Shown: one piece after another, positions 4,070 through 10,789 of the stretch
Numbering within the stretch: position 1 is the stretch's first letter
How the letters are laid out: each line of letters opens with the position of its first letter
Source: Oligoflexia bacterium
GTDB taxonomy: Bacteria > Bdellovibrionota > UBA1018
Direction: 5' to 3'
DNA: 10,789 bases
NCBI GenBank assembly: GCA_903928955.1
Contig: CAIYTD010000123.1
Span: 1-10,789 of the forward strand
The notes under the pieces: model-generated
Seen by the model: only the letters and a program-made list of their open reading frames with translations
Told to the model about the DNA's origin: nothing
Database searches by the model: none
Made by a program: the position numbers and the translations under genes

Positions 4070-6634
4070 CTATTTGCTTTTAGAAAATAGATGTGTCGGA
4101 AAGTTTTTACTAAAGATAATTCTTTTTTTATCTACAAATGGAGAGTCTGGCATATTTTCTTTATCTTCACCTGTTAATATGTAATAGTTTGGAAATTCTC
4201 CATTAAAGTTTTTAACTACTTCAAATCCAGTAGTTCCTTGTAAATGGTAATCTAAAAATAATAAATTTTCTTTATTAAGCTCTCTTTTATGCATTTCAAA
4301 ATAGATAGGATCTGAAAATATTTTAAATTTTAATCCATAAGAGTTTCCAGCGCTTCTCCATGAGAATCCAACAATAGGGTGATCATCTACTAATATAAAA
4401 TCTAATCTCGGAACTGGACCGGTAGTAATGCTAATGTTATGGGCAAGGCTTTTTGGAAGAAGTTTTATTCTCCCTAGTTTACAGTCACTTAATATTTTTT
4501 CTTCATCCCAATGGCTTGTCATTAAAATACTGTTAGCATTTATTTTAAAATCATTAATGCATTGGATGCCTGTTTTTTGGCTTCCTCTAAACTCGTAATC
4601 AACCAAGATGAGGGCATTATTCGCTTCACCAGAACTAATCAGTTGACTTAATTTTTTCTCTGTATGGCAAGATATTAATTGTATATTAGCTAATTTGGGA
4701 TCGTTTTCTAGACGGATTTTAAAGGTTTGATGTACTGCTTTATCGTCATCAAAAATGATTAATTTTTTTGCATCTAGTAGGCAGATCTCACTAGCGTGCC
4801 ATTCTGGAACCATTTGAGCAGGAAGTTTAATTGTAGCTTTCAATCCAATAGGATCAATTTTAGAAAAACTTAATGTCCCATCAAATTTAGAGAGTTTTTC
4901 TTTTGAAGAAATAATTCCTAATGGTTTTGCGAGGTGTTTCGTAGACTCGCAGGTTCCGTTATTGATTTCTTCGAGCTTATTATCTGATATTGTTTTTCCA
5001 TCATCTGAGACAGAAACCAGAACAAAAGACTGATCTACATCTAAATTTATTGATATAGTGCCTGGTTGTCCTTTTTTTATAATTTCATCTCTAGAATTAT
5101 TAATAATATTTGATATTGCAGATCGAAAAGCATCTAATTCTATTTGAACAAAGGTATTAAGAGCAGAAGGAGCAATATTTAACTGCAAATTAATCATTGA
5201 ACCAGAGAATTCTGCCCGTTTCATTTTAACTATTTTTTCAATGCTTGCAGATGCTGAATAAATTTTTAACTCTGAAACGGTTGGTGAAGGTGTTCTGAAA
5301 TCTAAACGACTAACCATATCTGTAATGCTAGTTAAAGCTATTGAAAGAGTTTCTCTTGCAGTCTCAGAGTCCAATTTAGGTAGGGCGATCATAGTCCTAA
5401 TAGCTCCAAGTGGAGACTCAATATCGTGAGCAATTTGATTAGCTATTTGCCCTCTCACAGCATCTTTTTCAAATAGAATTCTCTTATTTATCGATTCTAC
5501 AAGTTTTTCTCCTCGTAAATTAAATTTGTCGGCTATTTGGTTGTATTCATCAATAATAAAATTAATTTCAGAAGAAAATTTTATCTTTTTCTGGATTTTA
5601 TGAATATGTAATCCAGGAGATCCATCGATTCCAATTTCACTTACTTTATTTGTTCCCATAAGAAAACCGATTTCCATAACTCGCGATGAAATATTAAAAG
5701 ATAAAATATTAGAAATACCCCAGCAAGAAAGGATTACAATCAACATTAATGTAACATCGATAGCATTCTTAATTGAAAAAAAGCGAATAATCCAAAATGA
5801 AATAGTTAACATAATAGCAGTTACAAATACAAAGAAAGCTAATGAAGTTCTGATACTAAACCAGTTAGCTAATAGTCCTTCAGTTGAAAATATTATTTTT
5901 CCATTAATATAAGATAAAACTATATTAATAAATATGGCACCTATAGTAAGAGCCCATAAATATTGCGCTACTGTCATTTTTTCAAATGTACTTTCTACAA
6001 TTTGATATCTTGCCGCAAAATCAAACGTTAACAAGGCCATAAGTAGGTGCAAAAATATAAATTCATTTACATTAAGACTACGCAAGCAATAAGTTGCAGC
6101 TATTCCTGCAACAGCGGCGGTAAAAATACTATATGCAATACCATTAATGTACATAAAGTACGGTAGTTTCGAAAAATAGGTATCTTTTAATGGCAGCAGT
6201 AAGAATCTATATTGCAAAGAAAAATGAACAAGAGCTACAGATAAGATTCCAAGAATGACAAGAAAAGGTTCATTATAAACTTTAAAATGGTTAATTAATG
6301 CAATAGTCAGAATAGCAAAAGATAAAGAGTAGCAAATTGCACAAATAGCTTTTTGCCGATAAGCTTCTAATGATTTTTGAAAAAAAGTTGTATTGAATCC
6401 AAATTCCGCGATTGTAAAGCATAGGAAACTAATAAGAAGTAATGGAATAATAGTGGTTTTTGCAGATGCCCAATTTAAGATGCAATACCAACTTAAAAAT
6501 AGAACTATTCCAATTTCACATAAAGTTTGATAATATATAATGTAAGACTTTCTAGCTTCATCTCCAAGAAGAAAAAAAATTGCAATAGGACATGCTAAAG
6601 TAATGGCCGAGAAGATTATAAAAATTGAAGACAT
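4070..6634 (-). CDS. Membrane-bound hybrid sensor histidine kinase with two receiver domains
   Basis: This 854-residue protein starts with about ten hydrophobic segments (roughly 3-22, 35-54, 60-79, 95-114, 121-140, 160-183, 191-209, 223-243, 262-285 and 291-313). They form a sensor region I cannot assign to a named family. A linker leads to the dimerisation domain with the phosphorylatable H403 in AHDIESPLGAI. The ATPase domain has the N box around NIINNSRDEI (509-518), but its G1 box reads SDDGKTIS rather than DxGxG, and the G2 region is also poor. Two C-terminal receivers follow. The first has D629-D631, D679, T706/S707 and K728; the second has D750/D751, D795, T821 and K843. It likely phosphorylates the regulator encoded upstream in this operon. 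Its AAAGG ribosome binding site overlaps the stop codon of the 106-residue gene, indicating translational coupling. Base composition is strongly A+T-rich. Confidence 0.88.
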   Translation of the reverse strand: MSSIFIIFSAITLACPIAIFFLLGDEARKSYIIYYQTLCEIGIVLFLSWYCILNWASAKTTIIPLLLISFLCFTIAEFGFNTTFFQKSLEAYRQKAICAICYSLSFAILTIALINHFKVYNEPFLVILGILSVALVHFSLQYRFLLLPLKDTYFSKLPYFMYINGIAYSIFTAAVAGIAATYCLRSLNVNEFIFLHLLMALLTFDFAARYQIVESTFEKMTVAQYLWALTIGAIFINIVLSYINGKIIFSTEGLLANWFSIRTSLAFFVFVTAIMLTISFWIIRFFSIKNAIDVTLMLIVILSCWGISNILSFNISSRVMEIGFLMGTNKVSEIGIDGSPGLHIHKIQKKIKFSSEINFIIDEYNQIADKFNLRGEKLVESINKRILFEKDAVRGQIANQIAHDIESPLGAIRTMIALPKLDSETARETLSIALTSITDMVSRLDFRTPSPTVSELKIYSASASIEKIVKMKRAEFSGSMINLQLNIAPSALNTFVQIELDAFRSAISNIINNSRDEIIKKGQPGTISINLDVDQSFVLVSVSDDGKTISDNKLEEINNGTCESTKHLAKPLGIISSKEKLSKFDGTLSFSKIDPIGLKATIKLPAQMVPEWHASEICLLDAKKLIIFDDDKAVHQTFKIRLENDPKLANIQLISCHTEKKLSQLISSGEANNALILVDYEFRGSQKTGIQCINDFKINANSILMTSHWDEEKILSDCKLGRIKLLPKSLAHNISITTGPVPRLDFILVDDHPIVGFSWRSAGNSYGLKFKIFSDPIYFEMHKRELNKENLLFLDYHLQGTTGFEVVKNFNGEFPNYYILTGEDKENMPDSPFVDKKRIIFSKNFPTHLFSKSK

Positions 6635-6637
6635 ACT

Positions 6638-6958
6638 TTACCTTTCGATGCTTTCTTTATTTAGTTCATTCGATTTATCTTTAATGGCTTTATAAATCGA
6701 TTTAATCCAACAAACCTCTTTTGATATTTCTTTAAGGTCAGCTATAATTTTATTAAGAGATTTTTTTGTATCATGATTATGTATTGTTAAGTTGTGTTGC
6801 ATGCCTTGTGAAAAAAGAAAAATTTGATTAAAAATCATATTGATTTCATGTGCATTTTTCTTGTGCAAATTAATATCAGATTTTGGAATTTTAATTAATA
6901 CCTCAAAAAACTGTTCTGATGTTTCAACTTGAACATTATATTTTAAATCTAGATTCAT
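6638..6958 (-). CDS. Small hypothetical protein between regulator and kinase
   Basis: I do not recognise this 106-residue protein. It has AAAGG 8 bases before its ATG and sits 21 bp after the response regulator gene and 3 bp before the kinase ATG, so it is clearly part of the operon. It has no signal peptide or membrane segment. The N-terminal 28 residues could form beta strands, and from about residue 30 to 100 two long, charged, helix-prone stretches follow. KNAHEINMIFNQI (34-46) vaguely recalls the H-box of histidine kinases (AHEIxxP), and the two-helix plan recalls a dimerisation/phosphotransfer domain. There is no proline, no ATPase domain and no Hpt HxxKG motif. A role as connector or modulator of the neighbouring two-component pair is inferred from position only. 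Confidence 0.7.
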   Translation of the reverse strand: MNLDLKYNVQVETSEQFFEVLIKIPKSDINLHKKNAHEINMIFNQIFLFSQGMQHNLTIHNHDTKKSLNKIIADLKEISKEVCWIKSIYKAIKDKSNELNKESIER

Positions 6959-6979
6959 AATTAATACCTTTTAAATGAG

Positions 6980-8320
6980 TTATATTGAGATTTTTAATTC
7001 TTCTAATTTTCTGTAGAAAGTACTTCTTGATACACCAAGAGCTGAAGAAGTGGAGAGAATATTTCCATCAAAAAGAGAAAGAGCGTGAAGAATAATAGAG
7101 CGTTCGCAAGAGTTGATGAAATTATTTAAAAAGTTTGAGTTAATTTCATGTTTTTCTCGTGGCAATGGTATTTCAAGGGATCCAATATTTAAAGAGTTAT
7201 GACGTTCCGCTCTTATTAAGTCAGGTACATCAATTCTTTCTCTTTTATCGTTTTTTAAGTCTAAAATTACAAGATCAAGTACATGTCTAAGTTGGGTTAT
7301 ATTTCCAGGCCAGTGTTGAGTTTGTAGAAATTCTAGGGCTTTTTCTGATAAAGTATAGCGTTTTAACTTATGTGTATCAAGATAAGCAGTTACAATTATG
7401 CCAATATCTTCCTTTCTTTCTCTAAGAGGTGGAAGGCAAATGTGACGAAAGATTCGGCTTTTTTTTGTCGTACTTGGTATGTCGGTGGAAGTAAGAAGTA
7501 GCCTGGTTTGAACTGGGATTAAAGAAACATAACCTTTTTGTTTTATGGATTTCGATTTTACAGCATTAATTATTTTATTTTGTAAGCTTTTTGGAGCTTG
7601 ATTAAAGTCTGGAATAAGTAAGTCACCCTTGTGAGATTGAATAAAGACTCCTTTTTTTCCAGAAATATTTCCAAATAGATCAGCTTCTAGTCTGGCTTTT
7701 GGTATTTTAGAAAACTTAAAGGAAATAAATGGTCTACAAGGCGCGTCTTTGAGTTTCCACAAATATTTAGCTAACGAAGCTTTTCCAGATCCGACTTCTC
7801 CTGTTAAAACAATATGTGATTCATTTGACTTTTCGGTTCTAACAAACTCTCTGATTGCTCTAACTGCATTAGAATTTCCTAATAACAAAAGTGGATCATC
7901 AGATTTTAATTCTTCTCTATATACTTCAGCTAATCTTTTGTTAACTGATCTATTAAGACATTCTGGGATTTTAAGGGATAAATCGTCACAGATCGATGTC
8001 GACTTTACAATATAGTCTTCTGCCCCAAGGATTAATGCTTGCTTCATTTGCTGAAGGTCATCATCATTTGTTACAATAATAATAGACAAATGTGGAAATT
8101 CTTTAAGATAATTTGGAATAAGCTGAGTTCCTGTTGGACAGTTTTCTCCGAGATCGTTATCTAATAAAAGCACATCAAAGTGGCATTTTCTGAGAAAATT
8201 TAAGCTTTCCTCGTATGATGATACAAGCTCGATTTTCCATTTTTGGCTTAATTGCCGTGCAATTGCGTTTTGTGTAATAAAGTCTCTATCGTCAAGATAT
8301 AAAATATTTAGCTTTGACAT
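6980..8320 (-). CDS. NtrC-like response regulator lacking the GAFTGA motif
   Basis: The protein has a receiver domain, an AAA+ domain and a C-terminal Fis-type HTH. Numbering from an upstream ATG at 8356, the receiver shows D22/D23, phospho-acceptor D66 (LLLDND), T96 and K118. AAA+ has Walker A GEVGSGKA (186-193), arginine-finger region LPPLRERKEDI (308-318) and sensor II WPGNITQLRH (349-358). The segment that should hold the GAFTGA loop is shortened to LFGNISGKKGVF, and Walker B reads LLIPDF instead of LFLDEI. It therefore probably cannot remodel sigma-54 polymerase and may regulate sigma-70 promoters through its HTH (NILSTSSALGVSRSTFYRKL). I prefer the ATG at 8320 (MSKLNILYLDD), which is typical for receivers and leaves about 35 nt of leader after the predicted promoter. 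ATGs at 8356 and 8347 add 12 or 9 residues. None has a good ribosome binding site. Confidence 0.88.
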   Translation of the reverse strand: MSKLNILYLDDRDFITQNAIARQLSQKWKIELVSSYEESLNFLRKCHFDVLLLDNDLGENCPTGTQLIPNYLKEFPHLSIIIVTNDDDLQQMKQALILGAEDYIVKSTSICDDLSLKIPECLNRSVNKRLAEVYREELKSDDPLLLLGNSNAVRAIREFVRTEKSNESHIVLTGEVGSGKASLAKYLWKLKDAPCRPFISFKFSKIPKARLEADLFGNISGKKGVFIQSHKGDLLIPDFNQAPKSLQNKIINAVKSKSIKQKGYVSLIPVQTRLLLTSTDIPSTTKKSRIFRHICLPPLRERKEDIGIIVTAYLDTHKLKRYTLSEKALEFLQTQHWPGNITQLRHVLDLVILDLKNDKRERIDVPDLIRAERHNSLNIGSLEIPLPREKHEINSNFLNNFINSCERSIILHALSLFDGNILSTSSALGVSRSTFYRKLEELKISI

Positions 8321-8361
8321 TGGTATTAGATATAGCAAAAATCTCATATAGTCCATGAAAA

Positions 8362-8389
8362 ATTATCTAAATTCCCAAAAATAGGACAA
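8362..8389 (-). promoter_or_regulatory. Candidate promoter of the two-component operon
   Basis: On the minus strand, TTGTCC (8384-8389) and GATAAT (8362-8367) are separated by 16 bp, placing the start near 8355. This supports translation from the ATG at 8320 rather than 8356. The remainder of the divergent gap to 8610 is A+T-rich, with a small CAATT/AATTG inverted repeat near 8408-8422. No convincing plus-strand promoter was found in it. Confidence 0.35.
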
Positions 8390-8610
8390 AAAGATCAATT
8401 TTTTCATCAATTAAAATAATTGTATCCCTTAATATGTTTCATAAATGGGAAAAAAAACTAAAAAAAGTAATATCAGCATATCTTTCTGTTGAACTTATGC
8501 GGAGAGTTAGCGTAGTTATGTCATCAAGAGCAAATAGTCTTAATAGAATTTTATGGATTATTTGCAATTTTTGAGAAATTAATATTTTCGACTATTGAAT
8601 TGAGATAAAA

Positions 8611-10789
8611 ATGAATGAACAGAGAATAAAAAGAGGAGTAAAATGGCAAAGAGGTTTTTCCGTTCTATCCTTATTCAAAGGAAGAAACTTTAAAACCCTT
8701 TCCGTAATCGGAGCTTTATTCTGTATCAGCTGCTCCCATGAGATGACGCAAGATTTGGAACAGACTGAAGCGAAGCCAGAACCTTTATTGATAGAGCCTA
8801 TTTTACGCTTCAGTGAGTTCAATCGAAGCGATTTTTCAGCTCATTATGGCTCCATTGAGAAGTTTACTCTCAAGCAGGAAGTTCTCGAACAGAAAAGAAA
8901 GGAACTCTCCCAGCTGGGTATGCATGAAATCGATCTCACTCAAGCCCATGGTACACGCGCTTATGAGTTACGCTCACCTGGAAACCCTGCGAAGATCATC
9001 CTAAAACCTAAAATGGTATTCAGGAGCTCTTTATTTGGGGATAGAGCGCATATTGAAGAGAGAGAAAACTCGGATTTATCCATTTCAGTCAACGTGGCTT
9101 TTGCAGATGGAATGGTTTCTCAAATTCCTACCGGACTAGGGAGTCAAAGTCTTCCTAGGCAGATCTTAATTGCAAATCCCACTCAATTCATTGCCGATTT
9201 AACCGCACGAATCAGTGCAGCTCCTGAGTTTTTATCCAAAATTCCTTGTCCAGAGAGTATTCGGATTTCGCTAGGGGATCAGTCTTTTCCTGTGCGTTTT
9301 AATACGCATTTGATCTCTTGCCCTGTAAATACCTTCTTTCCTGCTGAGATCTTATTGAGCAGGGCTCAGTGGAAAACTTTAAAAAGGGGATTTCTCAGGG
9401 CAGGGGCTCTCGAAGTGGAGGCAGAAATCGACTTATCAGCGCCTGTAGTGACGGAGTATGTGAATTTTACTCTTCATAAAAGGGCAATTCATTCCTTTTT
9501 AGATGCCCACCTGGCTGTTCTGGGGATTCAAAATAGTATTTATGGAGTTCGTAAAAGTCAATCTGTCCTGAATCAGCTTTTGGCTGAATTGCAAAGAGAG
9601 TTACAGACTGATTTTCAGGAGGAACAATTTGTATCCTTTAAGGAGTCTGTGGTTTCAGATTTTTTTGAGAGAAGAAATCCTTGCCCAGAAAGAGAAAATG
9701 CCTGTTTCACGCTGAGAGCTTGGAATGCTCAGAATCCCGTAAATTCGTACGTATTTCCTGTGAAAAAAGAGCAGTATCTGGGAAGGCCCCTGTTTTTAAG
9801 AGCACGCTCTCTATTAACCGATGAGCTAGCAGAGAGGCAGCCTGTCCAAATCCGAGCAAGTAACGAAAGCCCCCTTCAGCCGGTAACTGCGCAATCTCCA
9901 CCCGCTCTGAGTCGAACGATGCGGACAGTGGGTGAGGGAGAGATTTTAGAAATAGAGATTGAGCGAGTTTCAGCAGGAACTCTCCAGCTGAATCAAGCGG
10001 TGGAAAATTTGGAGAATTATACTCATTGTAGAAATCCCTATTCAGCGTGTCACGCGGGGCAATGGGCTTACGTAGGAGCTCCTGGGGCTCACATGGCTTA
10101 TCATGTGATGCCTATTGTGAATTATATTAACGCCAACCTCCCAGCCTTTCCCTATGTGTCGGGAATGGATTGGATGATGAATAAAATGAATGCTTATTAT
10201 GCTGCCCATCCCAGGTGCGCAGCTGACGCTGATTTTGCAACACGCCATTATCCGAATGCTCTCCCCTTGCCGAATTTTCCCTACCGTATGGGAGGAGCCT
10301 TTCCACCACCCCATGGAGTGATTGGATACTATGAGTTTCAATGTACCGATTTACAACACAATCAGTGTGATCCAGCTGACTTAGAGCAGCGCTGGAGAAG
10401 GACCAGCACTTGGAGCATCCCTGTTGCTCAGCCGCAGTTTCATGCTCTTCCAGCAATTACCCCAGGTGAAATGGATGCTGTTTTAGATGGATGGAGTTTT
10501 CAATTTAGTTGGACCGAGGCCGGTCAACGAAGAAGTATGCTGTGTCCTTTGAGGCAAATGCCGGTGGAAGTGTTAGGGCAGAGGATTTTAGTTACTTTTG
10601 AAAACAATCAACAGTGTGCTCCTTTTAATGCAGGCAACAGAAGAGAGCATCATTTTCCTTTCCTCAGTGTGTTGAATAAAAGCTCTATTGCGTCTGAATT
10701 TAAATGTGGAACGTTGGTTGAGGATTCAACGGGGATCAGAAACTACCGCTGCATGAGAGCAAATGGCCAAGAAGAGGTGAGGGATACCA
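8611..10789 (+). CDS. Large cysteine-rich exported protein, probable lipoprotein (3' partial)
   Basis: An uninterrupted frame of 726 codons runs off the window end, and I recognise no family. From the ATG at 8611, a basic stretch precedes the hydrophobic segment LSVIGALFCISC (30-41), where C41 could be the lipidated cysteine. The lipobox is imperfect (CISC), and a secretory signal is the safer reading. After it comes an acidic, probably disordered stretch and then a long region rich in beta-like segments. The C-terminal half seen here has many cysteines, including C473 and C480 in HCRNPYSACH, FQCTDLQHNQC and others near 10616 and 10702-10750. This suggests disulfides in the envelope or at the surface. 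The 8611 ATG has only a weak ribosome binding site. A better-supported ATG at 8643 is in another frame and may reach this frame by a +1 shift at 8688-8691. G+C is clearly higher than in the kinase operon, suggesting different ancestry. Confidence 0.8.
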   Translation, partial: MNEQRIKRGVKWQRGFSVLSLFKGRNFKTLSVIGALFCISCSHEMTQDLEQTEAKPEPLLIEPILRFSEFNRSDFSAHYGSIEKFTLKQEVLEQKRKELSQLGMHEIDLTQAHGTRAYELRSPGNPAKIILKPKMVFRSSLFGDRAHIEERENSDLSISVNVAFADGMVSQIPTGLGSQSLPRQILIANPTQFIADLTARISAAPEFLSKIPCPESIRISLGDQSFPVRFNTHLISCPVNTFFPAEILLSRAQWKTLKRGFLRAGALEVEAEIDLSAPVVTEYVNFTLHKRAIHSFLDAHLAVLGIQNSIYGVRKSQSVLNQLLAELQRELQTDFQEEQFVSFKESVVSDFFERRNPCPERENACFTLRAWNAQNPVNSYVFPVKKEQYLGRPLFLRARSLLTDELAERQPVQIRASNESPLQPVTAQSPPALSRTMRTVGEGEILEIEIERVSAGTLQLNQAVENLENYTHCRNPYSACHAGQWAYVGAPGAHMAYHVMPIVNYINANLPAFPYVSGMDWMMNKMNAYYAAHPRCAADADFATRHYPNALPLPNFPYRMGGAFPPPHGVIGYYEFQCTDLQHNQCDPADLEQRWRRTSTWSIPVAQPQFHALPAITPGEMDAVLDGWSFQFSWTEAGQRRSMLCPLRQMPVEVLGQRILVTFENNQQCAPFNAGNRREHHFPFLSVLNKSSIASEFKCGTLVEDSTGIRNYRCMRANGQEEVRDT
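8643..8693 (+). CDS. 16-codon ORF overlapping the lipoprotein start (leader or frameshift zero frame)
   Basis: This ORF encodes MAKRFFRSILIQRKKL and ends at TAA. Its ATG is preceded by AGAGGAG a few bases upstream, the best ribosome binding site in the region, whereas the ATG of the long frame at 8611 has a weak one. The peptide is strongly basic and resembles the n-region of a signal peptide. It lies in the frame one base behind the long frame, so a +1 slip at its end continues into KTLSVIGALF and the hydrophobic core. It could be a translated leader, the true 5' end of the gene, or a relic of an indel. Confidence 0.5.
   Translation: MAKRFFRSILIQRKKL
8679..8693 (+). promoter_or_regulatory. 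prfB-like +1 ribosomal frameshift site (candidate)
   Basis: The sequence reads AGG AAG AAA CTT TAA. It has an SD-like AGGAAG, a 3-nt spacer, the slippery codon CTT and a stop. The prfB (RF2) site has AGGGGG, a 3-nt spacer, CTT and TGA in the same order and spacing. Slippage of the tRNA from CTT to TTT would enter the long downstream frame. The SD-like element is weaker than that of prfB. Confidence 0.4.

Noticed and set aside
7749..8015. Plus-strand 88-codon ORF inside the response regulator
   Set aside because: It is antisense to conserved receiver and AAA+ motifs and has no supporting signals.
8555..8567. Sigma-54 (-24/-12) promoter before the lipoprotein gene
   Set aside because: GG and GC are separated by 7 bp rather than the required 10, and the -24 box lacks CAC.
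10027..10053. Haem c attachment motif in the lipoprotein
   Set aside because: The spacing is C-x6-C-H, not CxxCH; disulfide pairing is more likely.
10127..10456. Minus-strand ORF of about 109 codons within the lipoprotein gene
   Set aside because: It is antisense to a long open frame with coherent protein features and has no start context or recognisable domain.

Overview
The window looks like the replication and partition core of a low-G+C plasmid from a Gram-negative bacterium, followed by a sensory and signalling block and the start of a large secreted lipoprotein gene. The RepA_C-type initiator, iteron array, deviant-Walker ParA, hybrid histidine kinase, NtrC-like regulator and a likely lipoprotein export signal together argue for a proteobacterium-like host. 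A Bdellovibrionota/Oligoflexia-type host is a guess from overall style, and nothing here fixes the taxon.

Layout. Positions 1-60 hold three copies of a 22-bp iteron, and a single inverted copy sits about 2.7 kb away at 2764-2780. Between them, all on the minus strand, are parA (2624 to 1869), a small ribbon-helix-helix partition protein gene (1807 to 1460) and repA (1375 to 134). The three intergenic gaps of this cassette carry TTACT boxes spaced by 9 or 18 bp plus AT-rich palindromes, a likely operator/centromere set. Next come an XRE-type regulator (3343 to 2936) with a palindrome over its -35 box and a predicted leaderless mRNA, a possible opposing small RNA ending in a terminator at 3452-3492, and a GNAT acetyltransferase whose longest reading begins with a signal-peptide-like segment.

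Positions 8356 to 4070 form a very A+T-rich minus-strand operon: an NtrC-like response regulator, a 106-residue protein of unknown function and an 854-residue membrane-bound hybrid histidine kinase with two receiver domains. The regulator has a receiver, an AAA+ domain and a Fis-type HTH, but it lacks the GAFTGA loop and has a degraded Walker B. This argues against classical sigma-54 activation. The kinase presumably phosphorylates the regulator, with its own two receivers as sinks or relays.

Divergently, on the plus strand, an open frame runs from 8611 off the window end (726 codons so far). It encodes a cysteine-rich exported protein, probably a lipoprotein, with visibly higher G+C. Its 5' end holds the most unusual signal here. 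A 16-codon ORF with a good ribosome binding site ends at AGG-AAG-AAA-CTT-TAA, which has the same layout as the prfB +1 frameshift site. A +1 slip there would join it to the long frame and give a compact signal peptide. A mutation, a sequencing indel or a leader peptide remain alternatives.

No tRNA, rRNA, CRISPR array, transposase or IS end was recognised.
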